A stretch of 55,176 bases of DNA, taken from the NCBI GenBank assembly GCA_910589385.1, contig CAJUTU010000027.1:1-55176 (forward strand), given 5' to 3'. Position numbers and translations under genes: made by a program. The notes beneath the pieces were generated by a model. It searched no databases, was not told the origin of the DNA, and worked only from the letters and a program-made list of their open reading frames with translations. This document shows, one piece after another, positions 43,438-51,618 of the stretch. The DNA comes from an uncultured Lachnospiraceae bacterium. Its GTDB lineage: Bacteria; Bacillota; Clostridia; Lachnospirales; Lachnospiraceae. Numbering within the stretch: the stretch's first letter is position 1; the number at the start of each line of letters is the position of its first letter.

Positions 43438-45597
43438 CTACGCCGCCTCCTTCTTAAATTCTACCTGGTTCAGTATCCACTTTAGTTCCGAAAAATCAAG
43501 TTCTGCCTTTACGAACAGAACCGTGGCCAGTTGGCACAGGGACTCTGCTTCTTTCTGCACAATAAGCATCCCCTGCTTCCTCTCAAACAGGCTGCACAGG
43601 TATCTCTTCACAATGAATCGTCTCTCCTTCCTGGGTTTTCTTCCGGTATAATATCTCTGTACATAATCCAGCAGTTCTTTAAACTGTGTTTCCGTATTCC
43701 TGGTTTTCGCCACCAGCAGGTCAAACTCTTTCCTGATCGTGCGTATTTTCTCCCGCTCTTCCAGCCACAGATGGCGCTCTTCCAGTTCCTTTTCTTTCGC
43801 CCTGATTGCTTCCAGTTCCCCCTCTGTCAAATAAATCTCCCGGAGCCTCTCCAGACCTGACAGTTCTTTGTCCATTCCGGAAAGCTGCAGAAATACGCTG
43901 CGGGCCTCCGCCTTTGGAAACCAGGAAAAATTGGCTTCCGTCGTAAGTACCTGGACTAGGAATGGGATGTACTGCTCTGGATATCTTTGAAAGAGATACC
44001 GCTCCGTAACGGCAAAAATCCGCTGATGCTCTTCAACGCTTAAAAACGGCCGGGAAAAATCCAACCCCGAAAAGGATATCCTCCCATACTGTAACCAGAT
44101 CCCGAGGCCGTTCCACAGAAGCTCCTCCATGGGGAGCAGGGTATCCCTGGAAATACCGGATGCTTTTTCCATCCGAAACAGCATTTCCACTGCCTCCGGG
44201 GTCTTCAAGCCTTCCATATAGGCTTTCAGGTGTTCTGCCATGAAGCCCCACTTTTGGCATGCCTCCCTGTTGCCGCCTTTGTCCTCTTCCAGATATTCTT
44301 CCAACAGAAATACGGGATGGACCAGCTCCAGTTCCGCCAGCCTCTGGAATATCCGGCTCAGATCGGTTCCTGCCGAATTCCAGAAGTGTGTGAAAAACTC
44401 CTCCCCTGTCAGGTTTTTATAGGCAGAAAGGTATGCTTTGATCTCATCCTTTGTATAAGGTTTCCGTTTTAAAGTCTGGAACACCCACTTATCAAAACAT
44501 TTCCGTTCCAAAAGAGTGTACAGCCCCTGCCACTTAGGCTCTGTCAGGTCGATCAGGAACCAGTCGCTGTGCAGTTCCTCCCGCCCATCGCAGGAAAGCA
44601 GAAGGCAGTAGGTATGGATGTTCTCTACCTTCAGCAGTTCATAAAGCCGGTCAAAAATACCGGACGTGTCGTTTAGGCGTACGTCAAAGCTGCGGTAATC
44701 CGTCAGAAGCTGCCTGCATAAATCCCCTGCCTGGTCAAGGAGCCTGCCGTCCCCGCCCAGGAACAACATGCAGGTCTCCACCGCCATCCGTTCCGCTGTC
44801 AGCCCGTTTTTCTTCAATGCCCCCTGCGCCTCCATCCGGGGCAGAAGGGACATGCTAAGGAACATGACCTCCTCTGCACTGTATCCTGCCTCCAGGAGTT
44901 TCTCCCGAGCCGTGCTTCCGGCCTTTGCATAGGAAAATGGCAGCCGCAGCACATATTTCAGCGTCTCAATATCCTTTTTCCGATACCCGGAAACCCTTGC
45001 CTGGAAATGCATGGACAGCCATGCGTAGATCTCCGTATGGGTGTACACGGAAAAGCTCCTGTCTTTTCCCAGAAGCCGGTCCAGTTTTCCTTTTACGGTC
45101 TCCCATACCGCATGTTCGTCTGGAAGCACCGACAGGATAAACACCATCTCCTCCACGGACTGCGCCGGAAAATCCAGCAGCTTCTTATACAATTCCTTTT
45201 GCTGCCCATCCCCGGACAGATACTGGATTCCCAGCCAGTACAGGTCAGACTGCCCAAGCGTGCGTTTCAGCCGTTTCCAGAAGGAAGGCTTCTGTTTCCC
45301 AATGAACATCCCGTCATCCTGCAGCTCCTTCGTCTCCGCCAGGGCCAGCCCCAGCGCGCGGAGCTGCCTCTCTGTCACTTCCGCCTTTTCATCCAGGCGT
45401 TCCAGCACTTCCCCGGGATAACGGAACCCGTAATCCTCCTCCATTTCCTGCCCCGGCTTTTCCAGGAACAGGGCCGCCTGCTGTATCCGCCGGTATAACT
45501 GTTCCTTGTTGTTTTTTTCTGACAGGCGGCAGATCAGGTCCGCCATCTGGTAGTACAGTTCCACGTCAAAAACAGTTTCATAAAATTTTCTCAGCAT
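43438..45597 (-). CDS. Large helical-repeat protein of unknown function
   Basis: This 719-residue protein is almost entirely predicted helix, with a charged coiled coil near residues 600-640 (ELEAIRAKEKELEERHLWLEER). No nucleotide-binding motif or membrane segment is visible. It sits in the middle of the MoxR-VWA operon and may be a scaffold or target protein for that chaperone pair. Confidence 0.55.
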   Translation of the reverse strand: MLRKFYETVFDVELYYQMADLICRLSEKNNKEQLYRRIQQAALFLEKPGQEMEEDYGFRYPGEVLERLDEKAEVTERQLRALGLALAETKELQDDGMFIGKQKPSFWKRLKRTLGQSDLYWLGIQYLSGDGQQKELYKKLLDFPAQSVEEMVFILSVLPDEHAVWETVKGKLDRLLGKDRSFSVYTHTEIYAWLSMHFQARVSGYRKKDIETLKYVLRLPFSYAKAGSTAREKLLEAGYSAEEVMFLSMSLLPRMEAQGALKKNGLTAERMAVETCMLFLGGDGRLLDQAGDLCRQLLTDYRSFDVRLNDTSGIFDRLYELLKVENIHTYCLLLSCDGREELHSDWFLIDLTEPKWQGLYTLLERKCFDKWVFQTLKRKPYTKDEIKAYLSAYKNLTGEEFFTHFWNSAGTDLSRIFQRLAELELVHPVFLLEEYLEEDKGGNREACQKWGFMAEHLKAYMEGLKTPEAVEMLFRMEKASGISRDTLLPMEELLWNGLGIWLQYGRISFSGLDFSRPFLSVEEHQRIFAVTERYLFQRYPEQYIPFLVQVLTTEANFSWFPKAEARSVFLQLSGMDKELSGLERLREIYLTEGELEAIRAKEKELEERHLWLEEREKIRTIRKEFDLLVAKTRNTETQFKELLDYVQRYYTGRKPRKERRFIVKRYLCSLFERKQGMLIVQKEAESLCQLATVLFVKAELDFSELKWILNQVEFKKEAA

Positions 45598-45696
45598 CCG
45601 CTCTCCTTTCCAAAGGAAAAGGAGCCAGAACCGGCCCCTTACTTCTCTTTGATTTCTTTTCTTTAAATCACATTCTTTTCTTCCACATCCTTGTCC

Positions 45697-46137
45697 TCAG
45701 GCTGCCATCCGGATCTGTCCCCTGCAAAATATCCTCTGGTCGATCATGCTGGCATCCCGCAGGCCGCATCGTTTCTGGCATTCTGCGGCTTCCTTGTAGC
45801 CGGAAAAAACAACTATGCTTTCCGGGTCACATGAAAACCGGCAGCCGTCCCAATACTGTTCCGGCTCCAACAGGCCATTTTCAACCGAGATCAGTACCCA
45901 ACACACCTCGCAGAGAGAAACTTCCATCCCTGCGTATCCAAGATGGCATTGGGCAAACTGCTCTGCATCCTCCTTTTTCCGGAACCGCTTCGCTCCTGCC
46001 GCCTTGCAGCACAGGATCCTTCCATCCCGGTGTTCCCGGTAATACATGCTTCCCCCAAGGCCGATCACGTAACCGGCAGGGAAGCACTGATCCAGATCCA
46101 GCGGCATGCGTGCTACATCCTCCTTGAATTCTTCCAT
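45697..46137 (-). CDS. Hypothetical Cys-rich protein
   Basis: This is 146 residues with about ten Cys (CCKAAG, LCEVCW, CQKRCG), some in pairs. AAGGAGGG precedes the ATG. No family was recognised. It lies between the VWA gene and the 719-residue gene. Confidence 0.5.
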   Translation of the reverse strand: MEEFKEDVARMPLDLDQCFPAGYVIGLGGSMYYREHRDGRILCCKAAGAKRFRKKEDAEQFAQCHLGYAGMEVSLCEVCWVLISVENGLLEPEQYWDGCRFSCDPESIVVFSGYKEAAECQKRCGLRDASMIDQRIFCRGQIRMAA

Positions 46138-46235
46138 ATAGGCCCTCCTTTCTTCCTAACCTGGATAAAGCAGAAATACAGGATACGAAATTTTCGATTT
46201 TGCGCAAAAATGTTCGGAAGCGCCTGAAATTTCCG

Positions 46236-48638
46236 TTACCTCCTGATCCGCATCAATACCTGCTTCGGCAGGACATACGGGAGCTGTCCGATATCGGAAA
46301 TATCCAGGAACCCTTCCTTGTAAATCCGCTGGATCTGCTCTTTATCGGAGCCGATCGCCGCTGTCAGGACAGTGATCCGTTTCCTTTCCAGGGATTCCTT
46401 GATCCGCAGCATGTCCTCTTCCGCCTTTTTCCCATTATAACGGGTCGCGTTGGGGAAGCCGTCGCTGATCACAAACAGAAGACGGATCTTCTCCGGGCGC
46501 TTTGCAAGCTTTTCTCCCACAAAGCAGAGCGCTGCCCCGTCCCGGTTGCACCCTCCGGTTTCCATGGAAGCGATCCGGTACCTGTCCCCCCGGTCTGCGT
46601 CAAATTCCGCAAACGAATGGAAAAACACCGTTTCATCCTGTACGCACCGGTGCTTCCCGTCGATATAGTGCCCATAGATCAGGACCGGGATATCCACGCT
46701 TGTACAGAACTCATACAGGCATAAGGCGCATAACCTCGCCTGATGGATGCGTTCCCCATGCATGGAGTCCGATAAGTCGATCAGCAGCGCCACTGCCGTA
46801 TCCACCTTCCGGACAATGTCCATGTTCTGGAAAATCCGTCCGCCCGGGTCATAAAGCGCCTGGTAATCCATCCTGGAACCGAAGAACAGCTTCCGTTCCA
46901 TCTGGCTCCTCTGGCAGCTTAGTACCGGCAGAAGCCTCGGCTTCATTCTACGCATGATACTCTTGACTTCCTTTTCATAAAACTGGTACCGTTCCATTGC
47001 CTCCGGCCGGTTTTCTGTTTCCCTGATGAGGACTTTCTTTACCTTCTGATGATCCCCGTCGAATGCCGTCTCCGACAGTTCCCCCAAAAGCTCTGTACAG
47101 ATTTTTTTATCCAGCTCCTTTTTTGCGTTTTCCTCGGCAAGTCCCTGAATATGCTCCATAAGCAGCTCCCCGGTCTCAAATTCACATTCCGTCAACCGGC
47201 TTATCTCCATCTGGGAGGATCCTGCCTTTCCGCTCAAGGTATTCTGCGGTTTTCCCGCAGCGTCTTTTGAATCCCTTTCCAGCAGATATTCCGGAAGCTG
47301 ACCCTGAAATTCCTCCATCATCTCTTCCAGAACGTTCTGGTTTTCCTGCCCATCTGACGATCCGCTCTGCGATTCGTCCTGTTGTTTCTGCTGATTTTGT
47401 TTTTCATCCGATGATTCATCCTGTCGTTCCTGTTGCTTTTCTTTTCCATCCGGTGATCCATCCTGACGTTCCTGCTGTTTTTCTTTTCCATCCGATGATT
47501 CGTCCTGACGTTCCTGTTGCTTTTCTTTTCCATCCGGTGATCCATCCTGACGTTCCTGCTGTTTTTCTTTTCCATCCGATGATCCATCCTGACGTTCCTG
47601 CTGCTCTTCCTGACCATCCGACATCCCGTCCTGACGTTCCTGCTGCTTTTCTTTCCCATCCGACGATCCATCCTGACATTCCTGCTGTTCCTGACCATCC
47701 GCTGGCCGTTCCTGCTTCTCCTGCTGTTTTTCCTTCCCATCTGACGGCTGTTCCTGTTGTTTCTCCTGCTGTCGTTCCTGCTGCTGTTTCTCCATCTTCC
47801 GGATTTTTTCCGCAAGCACTTTCCAGATCACCAGCAGGATCCGATTCACCGCAGCCATCCGGATCTCCGCAGATTCCACATCGGCGGCCAGGTCAATCAC
47901 CGGCTTTACGGTTTCCAGGAGGCTCAAAAGCTCCCCGGTCTCTCCTTCCCAGTTATTGACCGTGCCCAGCAGGGAATACTGCGTCATCAGGTTCAAAAGG
48001 ATCGCTGCGGAATCATACCCGCTTTCAAGCTGCACTTTCAGGCTCGGAATCCGTTCTGCCCTGCGCACCCGGTTCTGCAGGATTCCCCTGCGGATGCTGC
48101 CCGGATACATCTTGCACATCTTCCGCTCCACATAGGCATCCTCCAGCATGTTCTGGACAAAGGATGCCATCTCTGAGAGCAGCGTAAGCGCTGGGATGTG
48201 CTTCCCCTTGAAATATCCGTTGATCTCCTTTAAATGTTCCTCTTCCTCTTTGGTTTTCGGCTGCGGGGATATGCGGTACCATTCCCCTTTTCTCAGTCCT
48301 TCCAGGTATTTTCCACGCAGGCCAAAATCCGAAAAATTCCAATGCCCGCATTCATGCCCGAGGATCCCGAAAAGACTGTCGCTTTTTAACGGCAATGTGG
48401 GGAAACTTGCGGTGAGCACATTCTCCAGGTTCAGGCGAACCCCGTCTGTGCCGCAGACCCCGGCCCATGTTTCCTCCGGTTTTTTTACAAGCTCCACCCG
48501 CTTCAATGTGCCGCCTGTCATTTCCCTTGCCACGGACAGCAGCATCTGCCGGTAAAATGCGCTCTCAAAGATCTCTTCGTTTTCCAGTTTTTCCTTTTCT
48601 TTTTGTACCAGTTCCCTGAATTCCCTGTTTCTTTCCAT
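46236..48638 (-). CDS. HExxH metallopeptidase-like plus VWA-domain protein
   Basis: This is 800 residues. The N-terminal part has a zinc-protease-type HExxH (ILGHECGHWNFSDFG near residue 93), as in putative metallopeptidase-VWA proteins. Residues about 285-430 are a 14-residue tandem repeat. The C-terminal VWA domain has a complete MIDAS start (LLIDLSDSMHG near 620). Such proteins pair with MoxR AAA+ ATPases to remodel other proteins. It lies 10 bases after the MoxR-like gene, so a joint complex is likely. The presence of both an intact HExxH and an intact MIDAS is notable. Confidence 0.75.
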   Translation of the reverse strand: MERNREFRELVQKEKEKLENEEIFESAFYRQMLLSVAREMTGGTLKRVELVKKPEETWAGVCGTDGVRLNLENVLTASFPTLPLKSDSLFGILGHECGHWNFSDFGLRGKYLEGLRKGEWYRISPQPKTKEEEEHLKEINGYFKGKHIPALTLLSEMASFVQNMLEDAYVERKMCKMYPGSIRRGILQNRVRRAERIPSLKVQLESGYDSAAILLNLMTQYSLLGTVNNWEGETGELLSLLETVKPVIDLAADVESAEIRMAAVNRILLVIWKVLAEKIRKMEKQQQERQQEKQQEQPSDGKEKQQEKQERPADGQEQQECQDGSSDGKEKQQERQDGMSDGQEEQQERQDGSSDGKEKQQERQDGSPDGKEKQQERQDESSDGKEKQQERQDGSPDGKEKQQERQDESSDEKQNQQKQQDESQSGSSDGQENQNVLEEMMEEFQGQLPEYLLERDSKDAAGKPQNTLSGKAGSSQMEISRLTECEFETGELLMEHIQGLAEENAKKELDKKICTELLGELSETAFDGDHQKVKKVLIRETENRPEAMERYQFYEKEVKSIMRRMKPRLLPVLSCQRSQMERKLFFGSRMDYQALYDPGGRIFQNMDIVRKVDTAVALLIDLSDSMHGERIHQARLCALCLYEFCTSVDIPVLIYGHYIDGKHRCVQDETVFFHSFAEFDADRGDRYRIASMETGGCNRDGAALCFVGEKLAKRPEKIRLLFVISDGFPNATRYNGKKAEEDMLRIKESLERKRITVLTAAIGSDKEQIQRIYKEGFLDISDIGQLPYVLPKQVLMRIRR
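47380..47770 (-). repeat. 42-bp tandem repeat encoding a 14-residue unit
   Basis: About nine to ten copies of a unit translating as DGKEKQQERQDGSP lie inside the VWA gene. Neighbouring copies alternate between SPDG and ESSDG forms, giving an 84-bp higher-order period. Copies in the centre are almost identical, so the array is young and probably varies in length. Confidence 0.85.
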
Positions 48639-48647
48639 AATCCTCCT

Positions 48648-50435
48648 TTACGCCGCCCCTTCGAAATACGGAAGGATATAGCTTTTTAAGATTTCCTCCC
48701 GGTCCTCCGGATAGGGGGACGCTTTGCTTACGACCGTGTGGTACGATGCCTGCAGGACATTCCCGGATGCAAGGTAGTTCCAGATCCAGTTCTCCAGCTC
48801 CCGGTATCCGCAGCCCCCGCCCTGTACCTGCTTTTTCAGCAGATGCCGGTGGATCTTCGTTACCACCTGCGCCATCTCATGGACTATGCCGGATTCCTGG
48901 CAGCCCGTCCGTTCCATTGCCCGCTTTGCCATATCCTTCGCGCTCATTCCTTCTCTGTGCTGGATCAGGTTCATGCGGGATAACACAGATTCGTTGAACA
49001 TCTGGCACCCGATACAATCCAGGTTGGCCGTAAGGATCACAACCGTATCCGGATGGCGTTCGATTGTCTCCCCGTTTAAGAGATCCGTCTTTGCACAGTC
49101 GTCAAACAGGGCATTTAATCGGGTCAGCGTCCCCGGCTTTTCGATCATGGAGACTTCCTGGATCTCAATGACGGACGGCATCCTGCATGCCTGGATGATG
49201 GTGGATTCTTTCTTGATAAAGTCCTTCTCACCCTTCGCCCTGTCATATCCCCTCTGGTAGATCTCCTCCAGGATTTTCCGGAACGCCTCCTCCTGGGGGA
49301 TGCCTGCCGGATAGGTGCCGTTTAGCTCTGCAACGGCAGAAGCCGGATCCAGCAGGAGGTCTTCCATGGTGGGCCACCTCTCCTGGGGCAGCTTACAGCT
49401 GTCAACGTTGGGCAGGATGGACACCATCAGGCTGGTCTCCTCCGTATTCGGCCCGCAGGTGAACACAAAGTGCGGATATCCCAGCGCCTGCGCGATGATC
49501 TTGGAATCTGTGGTCTTCCCGGCCCCGGATTCCCCTGCCAGCAGAAAGAAGCGTGCCGGCGTATGGACGATCATGGAGAGGATCTCCTGCGTCTCTGTGT
49601 TGACCCGGTACGTTTCCGGAAGGTTCGGGATCATACATGCATATTCTTTGGGGTACTCCCGGCCCTGGTGGAATTTTTCTTTTACCTCCCGGATCGTTGT
49701 TTCCTGCAGGATCTTTTTTGCCGACAGGAGCTGAAACTCGCCATAGTCTACCGTATTGGGTGTGTAAACACCTGTATCTAAAAGGTATGGCTGAATAAAT
49801 CCCGGGTTTGCCGTCTGGTTTGTCTCCAAAGGGATTGCAGCGCTGCCGATGGCGCCGCCTGATTCAATCCTGCGGAACAGGTTGTCACAGCATACAAACG
49901 CACAGTGGAGGAGCCCTTCCTCATCCAATGCCTTATGGCCTGCAAAATACTCATGGATTTTAAAAAAATGGCTTTCAAACTCCGTATCGCCAAGGGCGTC
50001 GCCCCCGTCGATGCTCAGGTAGGCAAACAGTGCCATATATTCCTCCCCGCTGCTTCTTGAAACGGATACCGGGGGTAGGGTTTCCGTTTTGCCCTTCTTC
50101 TGTAAAAATCCTTTTACCTTTCCATTCCTACTGTTATAAATCAGGGCACATGTCCCGTCCGGCTTTGGATACTCCAGGCAGTAGAAATTCACTTCCCCAT
50201 TGCTGTCCTGGTGCCCTGCGGCGCCGGGCTTTCTGCCATCCATCAATCCCAGCAGCCACAGGATTGCTTTAAGGGTAGGCGGGTGCAGTGTGGCTGATTT
50301 CGCCCTCACCGTATTGTATTTGGAACAATCCTCATTCTTTAAGCTAGACCTCCTTCCCTTACATTTCTGCACAATCCCCGCGAATGGTTCCGGAAGCTCC
50401 TGCTTCAGGTTCCATGTTCCGTAAAGATTTGACAT
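48648..50435 (-). CDS. MoxR-type AAA+ ATPase
   Basis: This protein is about 595 residues. The AAA+ module starts near residue 290 with Walker A GESGAGKTT; later parts include VIEIQEVSMIEKPGTL, where the Walker B position reads EIQEVSM, and a sensor-1 like VVILTANLDC. The N-terminal 280 residues are an unassigned domain. The ATG at 50435 has a perfect AAAGGAGG, whereas an extension to 50492 overlaps the leader terminator region. It is the first gene of the right operon and probably works with the VWA protein. Confidence 0.75.
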   Translation of the reverse strand: MSNLYGTWNLKQELPEPFAGIVQKCKGRRSSLKNEDCSKYNTVRAKSATLHPPTLKAILWLLGLMDGRKPGAAGHQDSNGEVNFYCLEYPKPDGTCALIYNSRNGKVKGFLQKKGKTETLPPVSVSRSSGEEYMALFAYLSIDGGDALGDTEFESHFFKIHEYFAGHKALDEEGLLHCAFVCCDNLFRRIESGGAIGSAAIPLETNQTANPGFIQPYLLDTGVYTPNTVDYGEFQLLSAKKILQETTIREVKEKFHQGREYPKEYACMIPNLPETYRVNTETQEILSMIVHTPARFFLLAGESGAGKTTDSKIIAQALGYPHFVFTCGPNTEETSLMVSILPNVDSCKLPQERWPTMEDLLLDPASAVAELNGTYPAGIPQEEAFRKILEEIYQRGYDRAKGEKDFIKKESTIIQACRMPSVIEIQEVSMIEKPGTLTRLNALFDDCAKTDLLNGETIERHPDTVVILTANLDCIGCQMFNESVLSRMNLIQHREGMSAKDMAKRAMERTGCQESGIVHEMAQVVTKIHRHLLKKQVQGGGCGYRELENWIWNYLASGNVLQASYHTVVSKASPYPEDREEILKSYILPYFEGAA

Positions 50436-50480
50436 AAAAGTCCTCCTTTCCATTGTGATCCCTTCATTGTTTTTAAGCAC

Positions 50481-50585
50481 AAAAAAAGACACTGACTATC
50501 CATCCTATCATCAGTGCCATTTTGTACTTATGCTGTTTTTTGGCAGACTTCTGTCTTAAAGTTGACTTCCAGTCTTTGCCGGAAC
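50481..50585 (-). ncRNA. Leader RNA A with terminator (attenuator-like)
   Basis: The minus-strand order is: TTCCGG/CTGGAA hairpin (50579-50584 with 50567-50572), AGAC/GTCT hairpin (50553-50556 with 50545-50548), CAAAAAACAG, and a CACTGA/TCAGTG stem followed by T7. It ends about 45 bases before the MoxR-like start codon, the classical attenuator position. Compared with leader B, the second stem changes A-T to G-C as a pair, which supports a conserved RNA fold. Confidence 0.7.
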
Positions 50586-50638
50586 TAAATTTATTATTCT
50601 GCCATATGATATGAGCAGAAAAAAGTTACTTCTCTTTT

Positions 50639-50695
50639 ATTATAATTATATATATAGTGTTTGCCAATGCGTGCAAATACAATATATAGTATTTG
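50639..50695 (-). promoter_or_regulatory. Promoter and operator of leader A
   Basis: TTGGCA (50662-50667) and TATAAT (50639-50644) are 17 bases apart on the minus strand. A perfect inverted repeat CAAATAC (50674-50680) and GTATTTG (50689-50695) lies just upstream of the -35 element and contains CAATATATA, as does the leader B operator. Confidence 0.7.
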
Positions 50696-50791
50696 ATTAA
50701 TCCTAAACAATACAAATACAGGAATATTTGCCTTAAATATTCACATATAAAAAGCCATGAATTATAATCATTCCTGACAGATTATAATTGA

Positions 50792-51223
50792 TTATAACTG
50801 GTGACTCTCTATGATTCTGCACATTTCATCTGCATCAACACATGGTATATCGCTACTTTTAAAATCTTCCAGATTTCTGCTCACAATATAATCGGCGTGA
50901 AAACTTTTTGCACACTCCATCTGCAGACAGTCCTCGAAATCCAAAAAATCTTCATTTGCAAGTGCATACCTTAACTTTTTGACATCAATACCTTCTACAT
51001 AGAAAATCTTACAGATATCTAACAATATATCCCTGCGTTCTTCAATACTAAAGTTTTTTCGTAGAATATAAAAAATATTCGTTATAGAATGGGCAGCAAC
51101 GCAACCCTCCATCTTTTTTTGCTGACAGGCTTTAATAATTGTCCTTGCTGATTTTTCATGAGGCTCCCGATCCAGTAAATAATCCAAAAGAATATTTGTA
51201 TCAACTAATATTCGCAGTTCCAT
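50792..51223 (-). CDS. PIN-domain toxin (VapC-like)
   Basis: This 143-residue protein starts MELRILVDTNILLDYLL with the first PIN Asp and has later acidic residues in LANEDFLDFEDCLQ and ADYIVSRN. PIN proteins of type II toxin-antitoxin pairs cleave RNA. GGGAGG precedes the ATG at 51223. It overlaps the antitoxin gene by 23 bases. Confidence 0.8.
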   Translation of the reverse strand: MELRILVDTNILLDYLLDREPHEKSARTIIKACQQKKMEGCVAAHSITNIFYILRKNFSIEERRDILLDICKIFYVEGIDVKKLRYALANEDFLDFEDCLQMECAKSFHADYIVSRNLEDFKSSDIPCVDADEMCRIIESHQL

Positions 51224-51440
51224 ACTTTTCCTCCCTATATGCTGCCAATTCTTTGTCATAATCCAGATCCGGCACCTTTCTCTTCATTTTTTCCAAGTGA
51301 AGGAAAGCATCTTCTCTTTCTTTCATATCATCATCTGTATAAAGACCTTTCATTCCCTGCATAATCTGTATAATAAAAATAATTTTATCTTCCGGAATCT
51401 GTTCCAGTAGTTTTATAGCATCCTGCCTTATCTGTGTCAT
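51201..51440 (-). CDS. Antitoxin of the PIN toxin pair
   Basis: This is 79 residues with an N-terminal helix pair (IRQDAIKLLEQIPEDKIIFI) and a charged C-terminal tail that would bind the toxin. The start at 51440 has AAGGAG upstream. The order antitoxin-toxin and the overlap are typical of type II pairs, and the pair may stabilise the element. Confidence 0.7.
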   Translation of the reverse strand: MTQIRQDAIKLLEQIPEDKIIFIIQIMQGMKGLYTDDDMKEREDAFLHLEKMKRKVPDLDYDKELAAYREEKYGTANIS

Positions 51441-51618
51441 TACAAATACGCTCCTTCCAATATGAGACAATCCTGCCTACTTCTAATTTTATTATACATT
51501 GATTCCCTTTTAAATACAATTGTTTCGTCATCTTCCATGCCTGTTTCTTTCTTTTATATATCATTTTTCCTGCCTTTCCCCATAGATACAGAGAAAGGCA
51601 GGTACATTTTTACTCCTG

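Noticed and set aside
47380..47770. CRISPR-like array
   Set aside because: Units are direct 42-bp coding repeats with no variable spacers and keep one reading frame.
47267..47959. Long plus-strand ORF rich in Pro/His/Val repeats
   Set aside because: It is the antisense shadow of the VWA gene's 42-bp repeat and has no ribosome site.
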